Of a stretch of 6,932 nt of DNA, positions 1-6,748 are shown in pieces. Position 1 is the stretch's first letter. Every line of letters begins with the position of its first letter. The notes below the pieces were generated by a model. It had not been told where the DNA came from. It searched no databases and was given only the letters and a program-made list of their open reading frames with translations. Source of the stretch: J013 sp038521775 (lineage in GTDB: Bacteria; Pseudomonadota; Alphaproteobacteria; Rhodobacterales; Rhodobacteraceae); the NCBI GenBank assembly GCA_038521775.1, contig JBCBKN010000257.1, positions 1 to 6,932 of the forward strand, written 5' to 3'. A program made the translations under genes and the position numbers.

Positions 1-58
1 AGATCTTGCCTCCCTCGCAGACCGACTTTAGGATCGGCTTTAGAACCGCGGCGACGCC
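1..58 (+). promoter_or_regulatory. Upstream region of the hydroxylase gene with an imperfect 9-bp direct repeat
   Basis: No gene is recognisable here. Two near-identical 9-mers, CGACTTTAG at 23-31 and CGGCTTTAG at 35-43, are spaced 12 bp start to start, close to one helical turn, just before the ATG. They could be half-sites for a regulator of the hydroxylase, but there is no dyad, no clear -35/-10 pair and no Shine-Dalgarno, and the window is cut upstream. Treat as weak. Confidence 0.2.
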
Positions 59-2014
59 ATGCAATATCATCTCAACGGGTTTCGTCCCGGCAATCCAGAG
101 GTTCATCCGGCCGCGCGCGCCCGGCCCGATGCGCCGCCCAAAACGCTCGATGCGCCGCCCGAAACGCCCGATGTGCTGCCCGACACGCTCGATGTTCTAA
201 TCGTGGGCTGCGGGCCCGCCGGGCTGACGCTGGCCGCATATCTCGCCGGGTTTCCCCAGATCTCCACCCGCATTGTCGAGCGCAAGCCCGGGCCGCTTGA
301 GAAAGGGCAGGCCGATGGCATCTCTTGCCGCTCGATGGAGATGTTTGCGGCCTTCGGTTTTGCCGACACCGTCATCCGCCAGGGCTATCAGGTCAGCGAG
401 ACGACCTTCTGGGCGCCCGATCCGGCAAACCCGGCCCATATCGCCCGCCAGGGGCGGGTAGACGATGTCGAGGAGGGGCTGTCGGAGATGCCCCATATGA
501 TCCTCAACCAGGCGCGGGTTCACGACCTCTATCTCGATGTCATGCGCAATGCGCCCAGCCGGCTGGTCCCCGATTACGGGCTCGAGCTGGCCGGGCTCAC
601 AATCGATCCGGGCGCGGCCTATCCCGTCACGGCCATGCTGCGTGACACGGACACAGGCGAGATCCGCACCTGCCGGGCGCGCTATGTCGTGGGCTGCGAC
701 GGGGCGCGCAGCGCGGTGCGCGAGGCCATCGGGCTGCGGCTGGAAGGGTCCTCGGCCAACCAGGCCTGGGGGGTGATGGACATCCTGGCGGTGACCGACT
801 TTCCCGACATTCGCTTGAAGACCCTGATCAAATCCGCCCGGGACGGCAATGTGATCATCATCCCGCGTGAGGGCGGCTATCTGGTGCGCCTCTATATCGA
901 GATGGACCAGTTGCGCGAGGGCGAGCGGGTCTCGTCGCGCGCCATCACCAGCGAGACCCTGATCGCCGCCGCGCAGCGGATCTTTCACCCCTTCAGCCTG
1001 GATGTGCGCGAGGTGGTCTGGTGGTCGGTCTATGAGATCGGCCAACGCCTGGCCGCGCGGTTCGACGATCTGCCCGAGGCGCAGAGCGCGACTGGCCTGC
1101 CGCATGTCTTTATTGCCGGCGATGCCTGCCACACCCACAGCCCAAAGGCCGGGCAGGGGATGAATGTCTCGATGGGCGATGCGTTCAACCTGGGCTGGAA
1201 GCTTGCAGCGGTCCTGACCGGGCGGGCGCCGCCAGATCTCCTGCGCAGCTACTCGGCGGAGCGGCAGGCCGTGGCCGCGGATCTGATCGCGTTTGACCGG
1301 GATTGGGCGCGGATCATGAGCGCGCGGCCCGGCGCGCTGCCAGCGGCACAATCGGCTGCCACAGCGGATGATGGCGAGGATGCGGATTTCCAGCGCCATT
1401 TCATCGCGCATGGCCGCTACACCGCCGGCATGTCGGTGCGCTATGCGCCCTCGTCCCTGATCGGCACGGCGCGCTGGCAGGCGCTCGCGCCTGGCTTTCC
1501 CATCGGCGCGCGGTTTCATTCGGCCCCGGTGGTCCGGCTGTCGGACGCCCGGCCCGTCCAGCTCGGTCAGATTGTTCAAGCCGATGCGCGGTGGCGGCTG
1601 ATTGCCTTCTGTCCTGCGCAGGAACCAGGCCCGTCCTCGGCCATTGCCGAGCTCTGCGCGTTTCTGGCCACCAGCCGCGCCTCGCCCTGTCGACGCCACA
1701 CGCCCAAGGATGCCGACCCTGATGCGGTGATCGACCTGCGGGCCGTGTTTCCGCAAAACCGGCGCGATCTGGCGCTGGAGGCGATGCCGCCGGCGCTGCT
1801 GCCGCGCAAGGGACGGTTCGGCCTGATCGATTATGAGAAGATCTTCTGCGCCGACCCGTCGCCAGGCCGGAACATCTACGATTTGCGTGGCATTGACCGC
1901 GCGCAGGGCTGTCTTCTGGTGCTGCGCCCCGATCAGTATGTCGCGCATCTGTTGCCGCTGCACGAAACCGGCGCGCTGTCGGATTTTTTTGCCGGCATCT
2001 TGACGGAGGTTTAG
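59..2014 (+). CDS. FAD-dependent aromatic-ring hydroxylase (phenol 2-monooxygenase / 3-hydroxybenzoate 4-monooxygenase family)
   Basis: A 651-residue flavoprotein monooxygenase. The family uses NAD(P)H and O2 to hydroxylate a phenolic ring in the cytoplasm, feeding aromatic catabolism. Seen: dinucleotide-binding GxGxxG (G50-G52-G55) preceded by a beta strand DVLIV, with the ribose-binding acid E74; the DG motif GCDGARSAVR (212-221); the GD motif FIAGDACHTHSPKAGQGMN (351-369), which binds the FAD riboflavin part; and a C-terminal thioredoxin-like dimerisation domain typical of phenol hydroxylases, roughly 475-645, ending near DLRGIDRAQGCLLVLRPDQY. The opening MQYHLNGFRPGNPE and the overall length resemble MobA (3-hydroxybenzoate 4-monooxygenase), so the start at 59 is favoured although no Shine-Dalgarno is visible. 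Substrate is not proven: phenol, 3-hydroxybenzoate or a related phenol are all possible. No ring-cleavage gene lies in the window. Residues 24-44 are an odd three-copy heptad repeat. Family call is secure; exact substrate is inference. Confidence 0.93.
   Translation: MQYHLNGFRPGNPEVHPAARARPDAPPKTLDAPPETPDVLPDTLDVLIVGCGPAGLTLAAYLAGFPQISTRIVERKPGPLEKGQADGISCRSMEMFAAFGFADTVIRQGYQVSETTFWAPDPANPAHIARQGRVDDVEEGLSEMPHMILNQARVHDLYLDVMRNAPSRLVPDYGLELAGLTIDPGAAYPVTAMLRDTDTGEIRTCRARYVVGCDGARSAVREAIGLRLEGSSANQAWGVMDILAVTDFPDIRLKTLIKSARDGNVIIIPREGGYLVRLYIEMDQLREGERVSSRAITSETLIAAAQRIFHPFSLDVREVVWWSVYEIGQRLAARFDDLPEAQSATGLPHVFIAGDACHTHSPKAGQGMNVSMGDAFNLGWKLAAVLTGRAPPDLLRSYSAERQAVAADLIAFDRDWARIMSARPGALPAAQSAATADDGEDADFQRHFIAHGRYTAGMSVRYAPSSLIGTARWQALAPGFPIGARFHSAPVVRLSDARPVQLGQIVQADARWRLIAFCPAQEPGPSSAIAELCAFLATSRASPCRRHTPKDADPDAVIDLRAVFPQNRRDLALEAMPPALLPRKGRFGLIDYEKIFCADPSPGRNIYDLRGIDRAQGCLLVLRPDQYVAHLLPLHETGALSDFFAGILTEV
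128..190 (+). repeat. Three 21-bp in-frame tandem repeats in the hydroxylase linker
   Basis: Three head-to-tail 21-bp units start at 128, 149 and 170, each beginning GATG and containing a GCCC/ACGC core. They encode DAPPKTL, DAPPETP and DVLPDTL, and a fourth partial unit begins DV at residue 45 as the first FAD-binding strand. Units 1 and 2 differ at only a few bases, so the duplication looks recent relative to unit 3. The repeats lengthen the proline-rich linker before the Rossmann fold without breaking the frame. Confidence 0.85.
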
Positions 2015-2028
2015 GTTCCGTCTCGGTG

Positions 2029-2042
2029 GCCGCCCAGGCGGC
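2029..2042. terminator. Weak GC palindrome between the convergent hydroxylase and copper-ATPase genes
   Basis: GCCGCC and GGCGGC flank a 2-nt centre, allowing a 5-bp stem with a 4-nt loop, in the 29-bp gap between two convergent stop codons. There is no U-tract on either strand, so it is at best a weak bidirectional terminator; GC-rich DNA produces such palindromes by chance. Confidence 0.2.
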
Positions 2043-2043
2043 G

Positions 2044-4521
2044 TCAGGTCAGGCGCAGCCGCCGGAGCCTGAGCGCATTGCCGATCACGCAGACCGAAGA
2101 GAGCGACATCGCCACCGCCGCAAACATCGGCGACAGCAAAAGGCCGAAAATCGGATAGAGGAGCCCCGCGGCAACCGGCACGCCGGCCGCATTATAGGCA
2201 AAGGCGAAGACCAGGTTCTGGCGGATGTTGCGCATGGTCGACACGGCCAGCCGCCGCGCCCGCACCACACCGCGCAGATCGCCGCCGGTCAGCGTGATGC
2301 CGGCGCTTTCCAGGGCCACATCCGATCCGCCCCCCATCGCGATGCCCACATCTGCCGAGGCGAGGGCAGGTGCGTCATTCACCCCGTCGCCGGCCATGGC
2401 AACCTTGGCGCCCCTGGCGCGCAGGGCGGTGACCAGGGCTGCCTTGTCGCCGGGCGAGAGGTCGGCGCGCACATCCTTGATGCCCAGCGCGCCGGCCACA
2501 GCACTGGCCGTGGTCGGGCTGTCGCCGGTGGCCATAACGATGTGCAGCCGCTGCCGGCGCAGGCTGTCGAGGGTTTCGGCCGCGCCGGGCTTGATAGGGT
2601 CGGAGACGGCCAGGATGCCCGCCAAGGCCCCGTCCGCCGCCACCAGGATCGCCGTCTTGCCCTGGGCCTGGAGCTTGGCGAGTCGGTCTTTCATGGGCGC
2701 AATGTCGATGCCCAGATCCTCCATCAGCGCGGCATTGCCGAGGGCTGCGGGAAACCCCGCCACCGAGCCGCGCACGCCCTTGCCCGGCACAGCCTCGAAC
2801 GCGGTTGCCTCCAAATGCGGGGCGCCCGCTGCGCGCGCGCCGGCCAGCACCGCGCTTGCCAAAGGATGCTCCGAGCCACGCTCCAGCGCCGCAGCGATGC
2901 CCAGAAGATGCGGCGCGCCAAGCGGCCCGTTGGGCAGGGTGTCGGTGAGCGTGGGCCGCCCTTCGGTCAGGGTGCCGGTCTTGTCGATCACCAGCGTGTT
3001 GATCGCGGCCAGCGTCTCCAGCGCCTCGGCCTCGCGGACCAGCACACCGGCCTGGGCGCCACGCCCGGTTGCCACCATGATCGACATGGGCGTGGCCAGA
3101 CCCAGCGCGCAGGGACAGGCGATGATGAGCACGCTGACCGCCGCGACCATCGCATAGCCCAGGGACGGGCTGGGGCCAAAGAGCAGCCATATGAACAGTG
3201 CGAGCAGCGAGATCCCGACCACGGCCGGCACAAACAGCCCCGCGACACGGTCGGCCAGCCGCTGGATCGGCGCGCGCGACCGCTGCGCCTGGGCGACCAT
3301 GGCCACGATACGCGCCAGAACGGTCTCGCCCCCCACCGCCCCGGCGCGCATGACAAAACTGCCGGAGGTATTGAGCGTGCCGCCAGTGACCGCATCGCCG
3401 GCGGTTTTTTCAACCGGCAACGGCTCGCCGGTGAGCATGCTTTCATCGACCGAGGAATGGCCCTGCACCACCTGACCATCGACCGGAACCGCCTCGCCCG
3501 GGCGCACGCGCAGCCGGTCGCCCTTGGCCACGCGGTCGAGCGCGACATCCTCCTCGCCGGCCCCGGTCAGCCGCCGCGCGGTTTTCGGGGCGAGGTCGAG
3601 CAGCGCGCGGATCGCGTCGCCGGTGCGGTCGCGCGCCGACAGCTCCATGATCTGGCCCACCAGCACCAGGATCAGGATGACCGCGGCCGCTTCAAAGTAA
3701 AGCGGCGGGCCGTGCCCGACCTGCATCGAGGCCGGAAACAGCCCCGGCGCAAGCAGCGAGACGAGGCTGAAAAGATAGGCCGCGCCGGTGCCGATGGCGA
3801 TCAGGGTCCACATGTTGAGATTGCCGGTGCGGATCGAGGACCAGCCGCGCAGAAAGAAGGGCTGCGCAATCCACAGCACCACCGGCGACGCAAGCGCAAA
3901 TTGCAGCCAGCGCAGCGTCTGGCCGCCCAGCCAGTCGGCCAGGGGCAGGCCCAGCATGCTGCCCATCTCCAGCGCCAGCACGGCCAGCGCCAGCGGCGCC
4001 CCGATGCGCAGACGCTGACGGAAATCGACCAGCTCGGGGTTCGGCCCGTCATCGGCGCTGGGCACCATGGGCTCAAGCGCCATGCCGCAGATCGGGCAGT
4101 CGCCGAACTCCTCCTGCACGATCTGAGGACACATCGGGCAGGTGTAGATCGTGCCGGCCGCGGCCGGCTCGGGCATGTCGAGCGCATCCTCATAGGCCTG
4201 GGGTGCCGCCTCGAACTCCGCCTGGTTTTCGGCTGAGTAAAAATAGACCCGCACACCCTCATGCTTGGACATGTAACGGGCCGTCGACCGCCAGACCGTC
4301 TCGCCGCTGACCGGATCCATCGCGGTGAGGTAAGCCTCGGGATCGGCCAGAAACTTGTCCCGACAGCCCGTGCAGCAGAAATGGATGACCTCGCCGTCAT
4401 GCTCGACCTGCGGCTTGCCGGCGGTCGGATCTACAATCATCCCGCAGACCGGATCGCGCGTGACCAGCTGGGCCGCATGCATGCCAAGAAGTGCGGTGTC
4501 GTCGGGCGGGTGAATGCTCAT
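2044..4521 (-). CDS. copA: Cu(+)-exporting P1B-type ATPase with N-terminal YHS and heavy-metal-binding domains
   Basis: An 825-residue inner-membrane pump that uses ATP to move Cu(I) (possibly Ag(I)) out of the cytoplasm. N-terminus: YHS domain 23-68 with DPVCGM and FCCTGC (C26, C49, C50, C53); a second copy at 69-114 lacking all cysteines; then a heavy-metal-binding module 126-151 (YTCPMCP ... CPICGM). There is no classical HMA (GMTCxxC) domain. About eight membrane spans are visible: four before the actuator domain, spans 5 and 6 around 427-478, and two at 769-815. Seen: actuator TGE (364-366), CPC metal site (C469, C471), phosphorylation D513 in DKTGTLT, nucleotide-domain H552-P553, and hinge GDGVNDAP (711-718). 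Y776-N777 and M805xxS808S809 are the known Cu(+) signatures of transmembrane helices 7 and 8. The protein looks intact. Met1 at 4521 lacks a good Shine-Dalgarno; Met14 (4482) is a possible alternative that still keeps every domain. A CueR-like half operator sits just upstream. Confidence 0.95.
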   Translation of the reverse strand: MSIHPPDDTALLGMHAAQLVTRDPVCGMIVDPTAGKPQVEHDGEVIHFCCTGCRDKFLADPEAYLTAMDPVSGETVWRSTARYMSKHEGVRVYFYSAENQAEFEAAPQAYEDALDMPEPAAAGTIYTCPMCPQIVQEEFGDCPICGMALEPMVPSADDGPNPELVDFRQRLRIGAPLALAVLALEMGSMLGLPLADWLGGQTLRWLQFALASPVVLWIAQPFFLRGWSSIRTGNLNMWTLIAIGTGAAYLFSLVSLLAPGLFPASMQVGHGPPLYFEAAAVILILVLVGQIMELSARDRTGDAIRALLDLAPKTARRLTGAGEEDVALDRVAKGDRLRVRPGEAVPVDGQVVQGHSSVDESMLTGEPLPVEKTAGDAVTGGTLNTSGSFVMRAGAVGGETVLARIVAMVAQAQRSRAPIQRLADRVAGLFVPAVVGISLLALFIWLLFGPSPSLGYAMVAAVSVLIIACPCALGLATPMSIMVATGRGAQAGVLVREAEALETLAAINTLVIDKTGTLTEGRPTLTDTLPNGPLGAPHLLGIAAALERGSEHPLASAVLAGARAAGAPHLEATAFEAVPGKGVRGSVAGFPAALGNAALMEDLGIDIAPMKDRLAKLQAQGKTAILVAADGALAGILAVSDPIKPGAAETLDSLRRQRLHIVMATGDSPTTASAVAGALGIKDVRADLSPGDKAALVTALRARGAKVAMAGDGVNDAPALASADVGIAMGGGSDVALESAGITLTGGDLRGVVRARRLAVSTMRNIRQNLVFAFAYNAAGVPVAAGLLYPIFGLLLSPMFAAVAMSLSSVCVIGNALRLRRLRLT

Positions 4522-4530
4522 AATCTGCGC

Positions 4531-4559
4531 ATCATCGGGTCCATGGCGGGAAGGTCAAG
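4531..4559 (-). promoter_or_regulatory. Copper-ATPase promoter with a CueR/HmrR-type left half-operator
   Basis: On the minus strand, CTTGACCTTCCCGCCATGG (4559-4541) matches the conserved left part of copper-responsive MerR-family promoters: a -35 TTGACC overlapping ACCTTCC. The expected right arm GGAAGGT, 7 bp further on, is instead GACCCGA. The best -10 candidate is GATGAT (4536-4531), with a 16-bp spacer rather than the stretched 19-20 bp usual for MerR-type promoters. If used, the transcript would start almost at the ATG. The left half and its position in front of copA are seen; regulation is inferred, and the site may have been damaged by rearrangement. Confidence 0.4.
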
Positions 4560-4598
4560 CTTGTTGCACAAGTCCGGTCAACCGCAAAGTCTGGTGTT
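4559..4598. other. Junction segment between the copper-ATPase promoter and the truncated binding-protein gene
   Basis: About 40 bp belong clearly to neither flank. The segment starts with a small perfect inverted repeat, CTTGT-TGC-ACAAG (4560-4572). From memory this resembles the TTTGTTGnnnAAA-like ends of IS5-family (IS903-group) insertion sequences, so it may be a scar of an element that mediated the rearrangement. There is no transposase, matching opposite end or target duplication in the window, so this is speculative. Confidence 0.2.
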
Positions 4599-5500
4599 GC
4601 CGAGGCCGGGATCCTCGACATCGATGCGAATTCCGAGGCGGTTGAGGAGCTGGGGCTGGAGACCTTTGCGCCAGGCGCGCTCGAAATGGCCGAGATCGAC
4701 GGGGATTACGCTGCCGTGCCGGTCGATGGCTGGACGCAGATGATCGTCTATCGCAAGGATCTGTTCGAGGCAGCCGGGCTCGCGCGCCCGACAGCTATGC
4801 CGACATCCTCGCTGCAATCGAGGCGCTGCACAGCCCGCCCGACATTTACGGGTTCGTGGCGGCCACCAAAATCGACGAGAACTTCATGAGCCAGGTTCTG
4901 GAGCATGTGCTGCTGGCCAATGGCGCCAGCCCGGTCAGCGCCGAGGGCATCACCGGCTTTGACGAGGCACGGCTGGTCGAAGCGCTCACCTTTTACAAGG
5001 CCATCGCCAAGGCATCGCCGTCGGGCGAGCTTTACTGGAAGCAGTCGCGCGAGCTGTATTTTGCCGGCAAGGCCGCGATGATCATCTGGTCGCCCTTCAT
5101 TCTCGATGAGCTGGCGGGCCTGCGCGACAGTGCGCCGCCCACCATCAATGACGACCCGACCTCGACCGAGCTTGCCGCCAAGACCGGCGTGGTCACCACC
5201 TTCGCCGGCCCGTCAAACCCCGATGGCGCGGCCTGGGCCGATATCCGCTATTTCGGCGTGACCAGCTCGGCCGACACCGATGCGGCAATCGAGTTTGTGA
5301 AATACTCGCTCGATGCGGGCTATGGCGAGACCCTCGCAATCGCGCCGGAGGGCAAGTTTCCGGTTCGCCGCGGCGACGCCGAGGATGGTTTGAAATTCGT
5401 CAAGCTCTGGTCGACCCTGCCGGTGGGGGTGGACCGCAAGGCGGCGTTGAGCGACCACTACCCCTCCGAGGTGATCAACCAGATCACACGGCGCTTCAAC
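4599..5500 (+). pseudogene. Truncated, frameshifted sugar ABC-transporter substrate-binding protein
   Basis: Remnant of a periplasmic extracellular solute-binding protein (family 1, carbohydrate type). Recognisable homology begins near AEAGILDIDANSE (4599) and runs in one frame through DGWTQMIVYRKDLFEAAGL to about 4788. It then continues one frame over as DSYADILAAIEALHSPPDIY (4790-4849) and on through KIDENFMSQVLEHVLLANG. The shift is what a one-base deletion in the CGCGCGCCCGACAG stretch would give. Later family-like pieces are YFAGKAAMIIWSPFILDELAG, TGVVTTFAGPSNPDG, APEGKFPVRRG and GVDRKAALSDHYPSEV. The signal peptide and roughly the first 130 residues are missing. The C-terminal part is also replaced: after about residue EVINQ (near 5480-5500) the frame runs into glycoside-hydrolase sequence. 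The product could not be exported or bind ligand normally. The right end given is approximate. Next to an intact transporter ATPase, it marks a decayed uptake operon. Confidence 0.8.
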
Positions 5501-5671
5501 GAGCAGGCCGCCCTGGCAGAGCGCCTGCGCGCCGACACGCGCCACCTGATCGCCTCGGCCGGGTTTTGCGAGTATTTCGACCCCCTGAGCGGCGAAGGCG
5601 CCGGGGGCCGCGCGTTTTCTTGGACAGCAGCCGTCTGGCTCGACTGGGCCAGCCCGAGCGCGGAGGGCTAG
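5486..5671 (+). pseudogene. C-terminal fragment of an MGH1-like (GH63-related) glycoside hydrolase fused to the binding-protein remnant
   Basis: The last ~55-60 codons of this open frame do not look like a binding protein. LAERLRADTRHLI followed by GFCEYFDPLSGEGAGG and FSWTAAVWLDW resembles the C-terminal signature (xEYFDPxTGExxGxxxFSWTAALxLDL) that I associate with MGH1-like/GH63-type glucosidases of the (alpha/alpha)6 fold, such as glucosylglycerate or mannosylglycerate hydrolases. Only this tail remains; the catalytic barrel is absent, so no activity is expected. It is in frame with the preceding binding-protein frame, which implies a deletion junction at about 5477-5520. It stops 2 bp before the ATPase start, and its last codons carry that gene's Shine-Dalgarno, so the original gene order was hydrolase then ATPase. 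The family name is from memory of the motif. Confidence 0.62.
5662..5667 (+). promoter_or_regulatory. Shine-Dalgarno for the ABC ATPase
   Basis: GGAGGG lies 6 nt before the ATG at 5674, inside the final codons of the hydrolase fragment, whose TAG ends 2 nt before that ATG. This fixes the ATPase start at 5674 rather than the ATG at 5566 in the same frame, and suggests translational coupling in the ancestral operon. Confidence 0.8.
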
Positions 5672-5673
5672 CG

Positions 5674-6711
5674 ATGGGGCATTTGCAGCTGAAAGCGGTC
5701 GAAAAATGGTTCGGCGAGGCGCAGGTCATCAAGGGGGTGGATCTCGACATCGCCGAGGGCGAGTTCGTGGTGTTCGTCGGCCCGTCAGGCTGCGGGAAAT
5801 CCACGCTCCTGCGGCTGATTTCGGGGCTGGAGGAGATCAGCCGCGGCCATCTTCTGATCGACGGGCGCGATGTCACGGCCGAGCCGCCCTCGGGCCGCGG
5901 GCTGGCCATGGTCTTTCAATCCTACGCGCTCTACCCGCATATGACGGTGGCCGACAATATGGGGTTCGGGCTTAAAACCGCCGGCGCATCGCGCGCCGAG
6001 ATCGCCCAGAAAGTCGGGCATGCCGCCCGGGTGCTGCGGCTCGACGCGCTGCTACAGCGGCATCCGCGCGATCTGTCGGGCGGTCAGCGCCAGCGCGTTG
6101 CCATCGGGCGCGCGATTGTGCGGGCACCGACGGCGTTTCTTTTCGACGAGCCGCTTTCCAATCTCGATGCCGCCTTGCGCGTCGAAATGCGTCTGGAGAT
6201 CGCCAAGCTGCACCAGACGCTGGGCGCCTCGATGATCTATGTCACGCATGATCAGATCGAGGCGATGACGCTGGCCGACAAGATCGTGGTCCTGCAATCC
6301 GGGCGGATCGAGCAGGCCGGCCCGCCGCGGTCGCTTTATGAGCGCCCGGCCAACCTGTTTGTGGCCCAGTTCATCGGCAGCCCGAAGATGAATGTGTTTG
6401 CCGTCGATGCGCTGGCCGCCCAGGCGGGCCAGACCCGTCCCGAGATCCCGTCGGGCGCGGTGCAGATGGGCATTCGGCCCGAACATATCGAGCTTTGCGC
6501 GCCGGGGTCCGGGCATGTGCGGGGACAAGTCGATGTGACGGAGTATCTGGGCGCGGATGTGATGCTTTTTGTGGCCTGCGAGGGGCTGGGCACGCTGACG
6601 GTCCGCCATGTGGGCGATGTCGATGCCCCGCCGGGAACCGAGCTGGGCTTGCGGTTCGACCCCGCGCGGCTGCATTTCTTCGACGCTCAGGGGATCGCGC
6701 TGACCGGTTGA
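5674..6711 (+). CDS. Carbohydrate ABC transporter ATP-binding protein (MalK/UgpC type)
   Basis: A 345-residue cytoplasmic ATPase that powers a CUT1-type sugar or polyol importer. Seen in order: Walker A GPSGCGKST (36-44), Q-loop Q82 in FQSYALYPHMT, ABC signature LSGGQRQR (134-141), Walker B AFLFDEP (154-160, catalytic E159), D-loop SNLDA, and H-loop H192 in VTHDQIEAMTLAD. The MalK/UgpC-type linker YERPANLFVAQFIGSPKMN (222-240) leads into a TOBE regulatory domain (about 235-340) with GIRPEH at 266-271. Length is normal for the family, with no frameshift. Upstream are only remnants of the cognate binding protein and a hydrolase, and the two permease genes are absent, so the ATPase is an orphan here. 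It may be unused, or may serve permeases elsewhere as some MalK/MsiK-type ATPases do (inference). The transported solute cannot be read from the ATPase. Confidence 0.93.
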   Translation: MGHLQLKAVEKWFGEAQVIKGVDLDIAEGEFVVFVGPSGCGKSTLLRLISGLEEISRGHLLIDGRDVTAEPPSGRGLAMVFQSYALYPHMTVADNMGFGLKTAGASRAEIAQKVGHAARVLRLDALLQRHPRDLSGGQRQRVAIGRAIVRAPTAFLFDEPLSNLDAALRVEMRLEIAKLHQTLGASMIYVTHDQIEAMTLADKIVVLQSGRIEQAGPPRSLYERPANLFVAQFIGSPKMNVFAVDALAAQAGQTRPEIPSGAVQMGIRPEHIELCAPGSGHVRGQVDVTEYLGADVMLFVACEGLGTLTVRHVGDVDAPPGTELGLRFDPARLHFFDAQGIALTG

Positions 6712-6748
6712 TCCATGAAAGCCGATGCCCGGAATGCGGCCAGCCGGC
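6712..6748. other. Short convergent intergenic gap
   Basis: Thirty-seven bases between two convergent stop codons. I see no hairpin followed by a T-tract on either strand, only chance GC palindromes, so termination here is unassigned. Confidence 0.5.

Noticed and set aside
197..1963. 588-codon open frame on the minus strand across the hydroxylase gene
   Set aside because: Antisense shadow of a high-GC gene; Arg/Gly/His/Gln-rich composition, no domain recognisable, while the plus strand encodes a complete enzyme with all family motifs.
2026..4236. 736-codon open frame on the plus strand across the copper-ATPase gene
   Set aside because: Same artefact: low-complexity Arg/Gln/His-rich translation opposite a full P-type ATPase with every catalytic motif.
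4518..4544. Nine-codon upstream frame (MDPMMRRL, stop) overlapping the copA ATG as ATGA
   Set aside because: It lies inside the promoter and is probably not transcribed, has no Shine-Dalgarno, and such short frames are expected by chance.
4261..4743. 160-codon plus-strand frame spanning the copA start and the junction
   Set aside because: It overlaps the start of copA antisense and reads the binding-protein remnant out of frame; no recognisable protein.
5566..5673. 36-residue N-terminal extension of the ABC ATPase from an upstream ATG
   Set aside because: The extension is Arg-rich, overlaps the hydrolase fragment in another frame, and the GGAGGG site plus MalK-family length point to the start at 5674.
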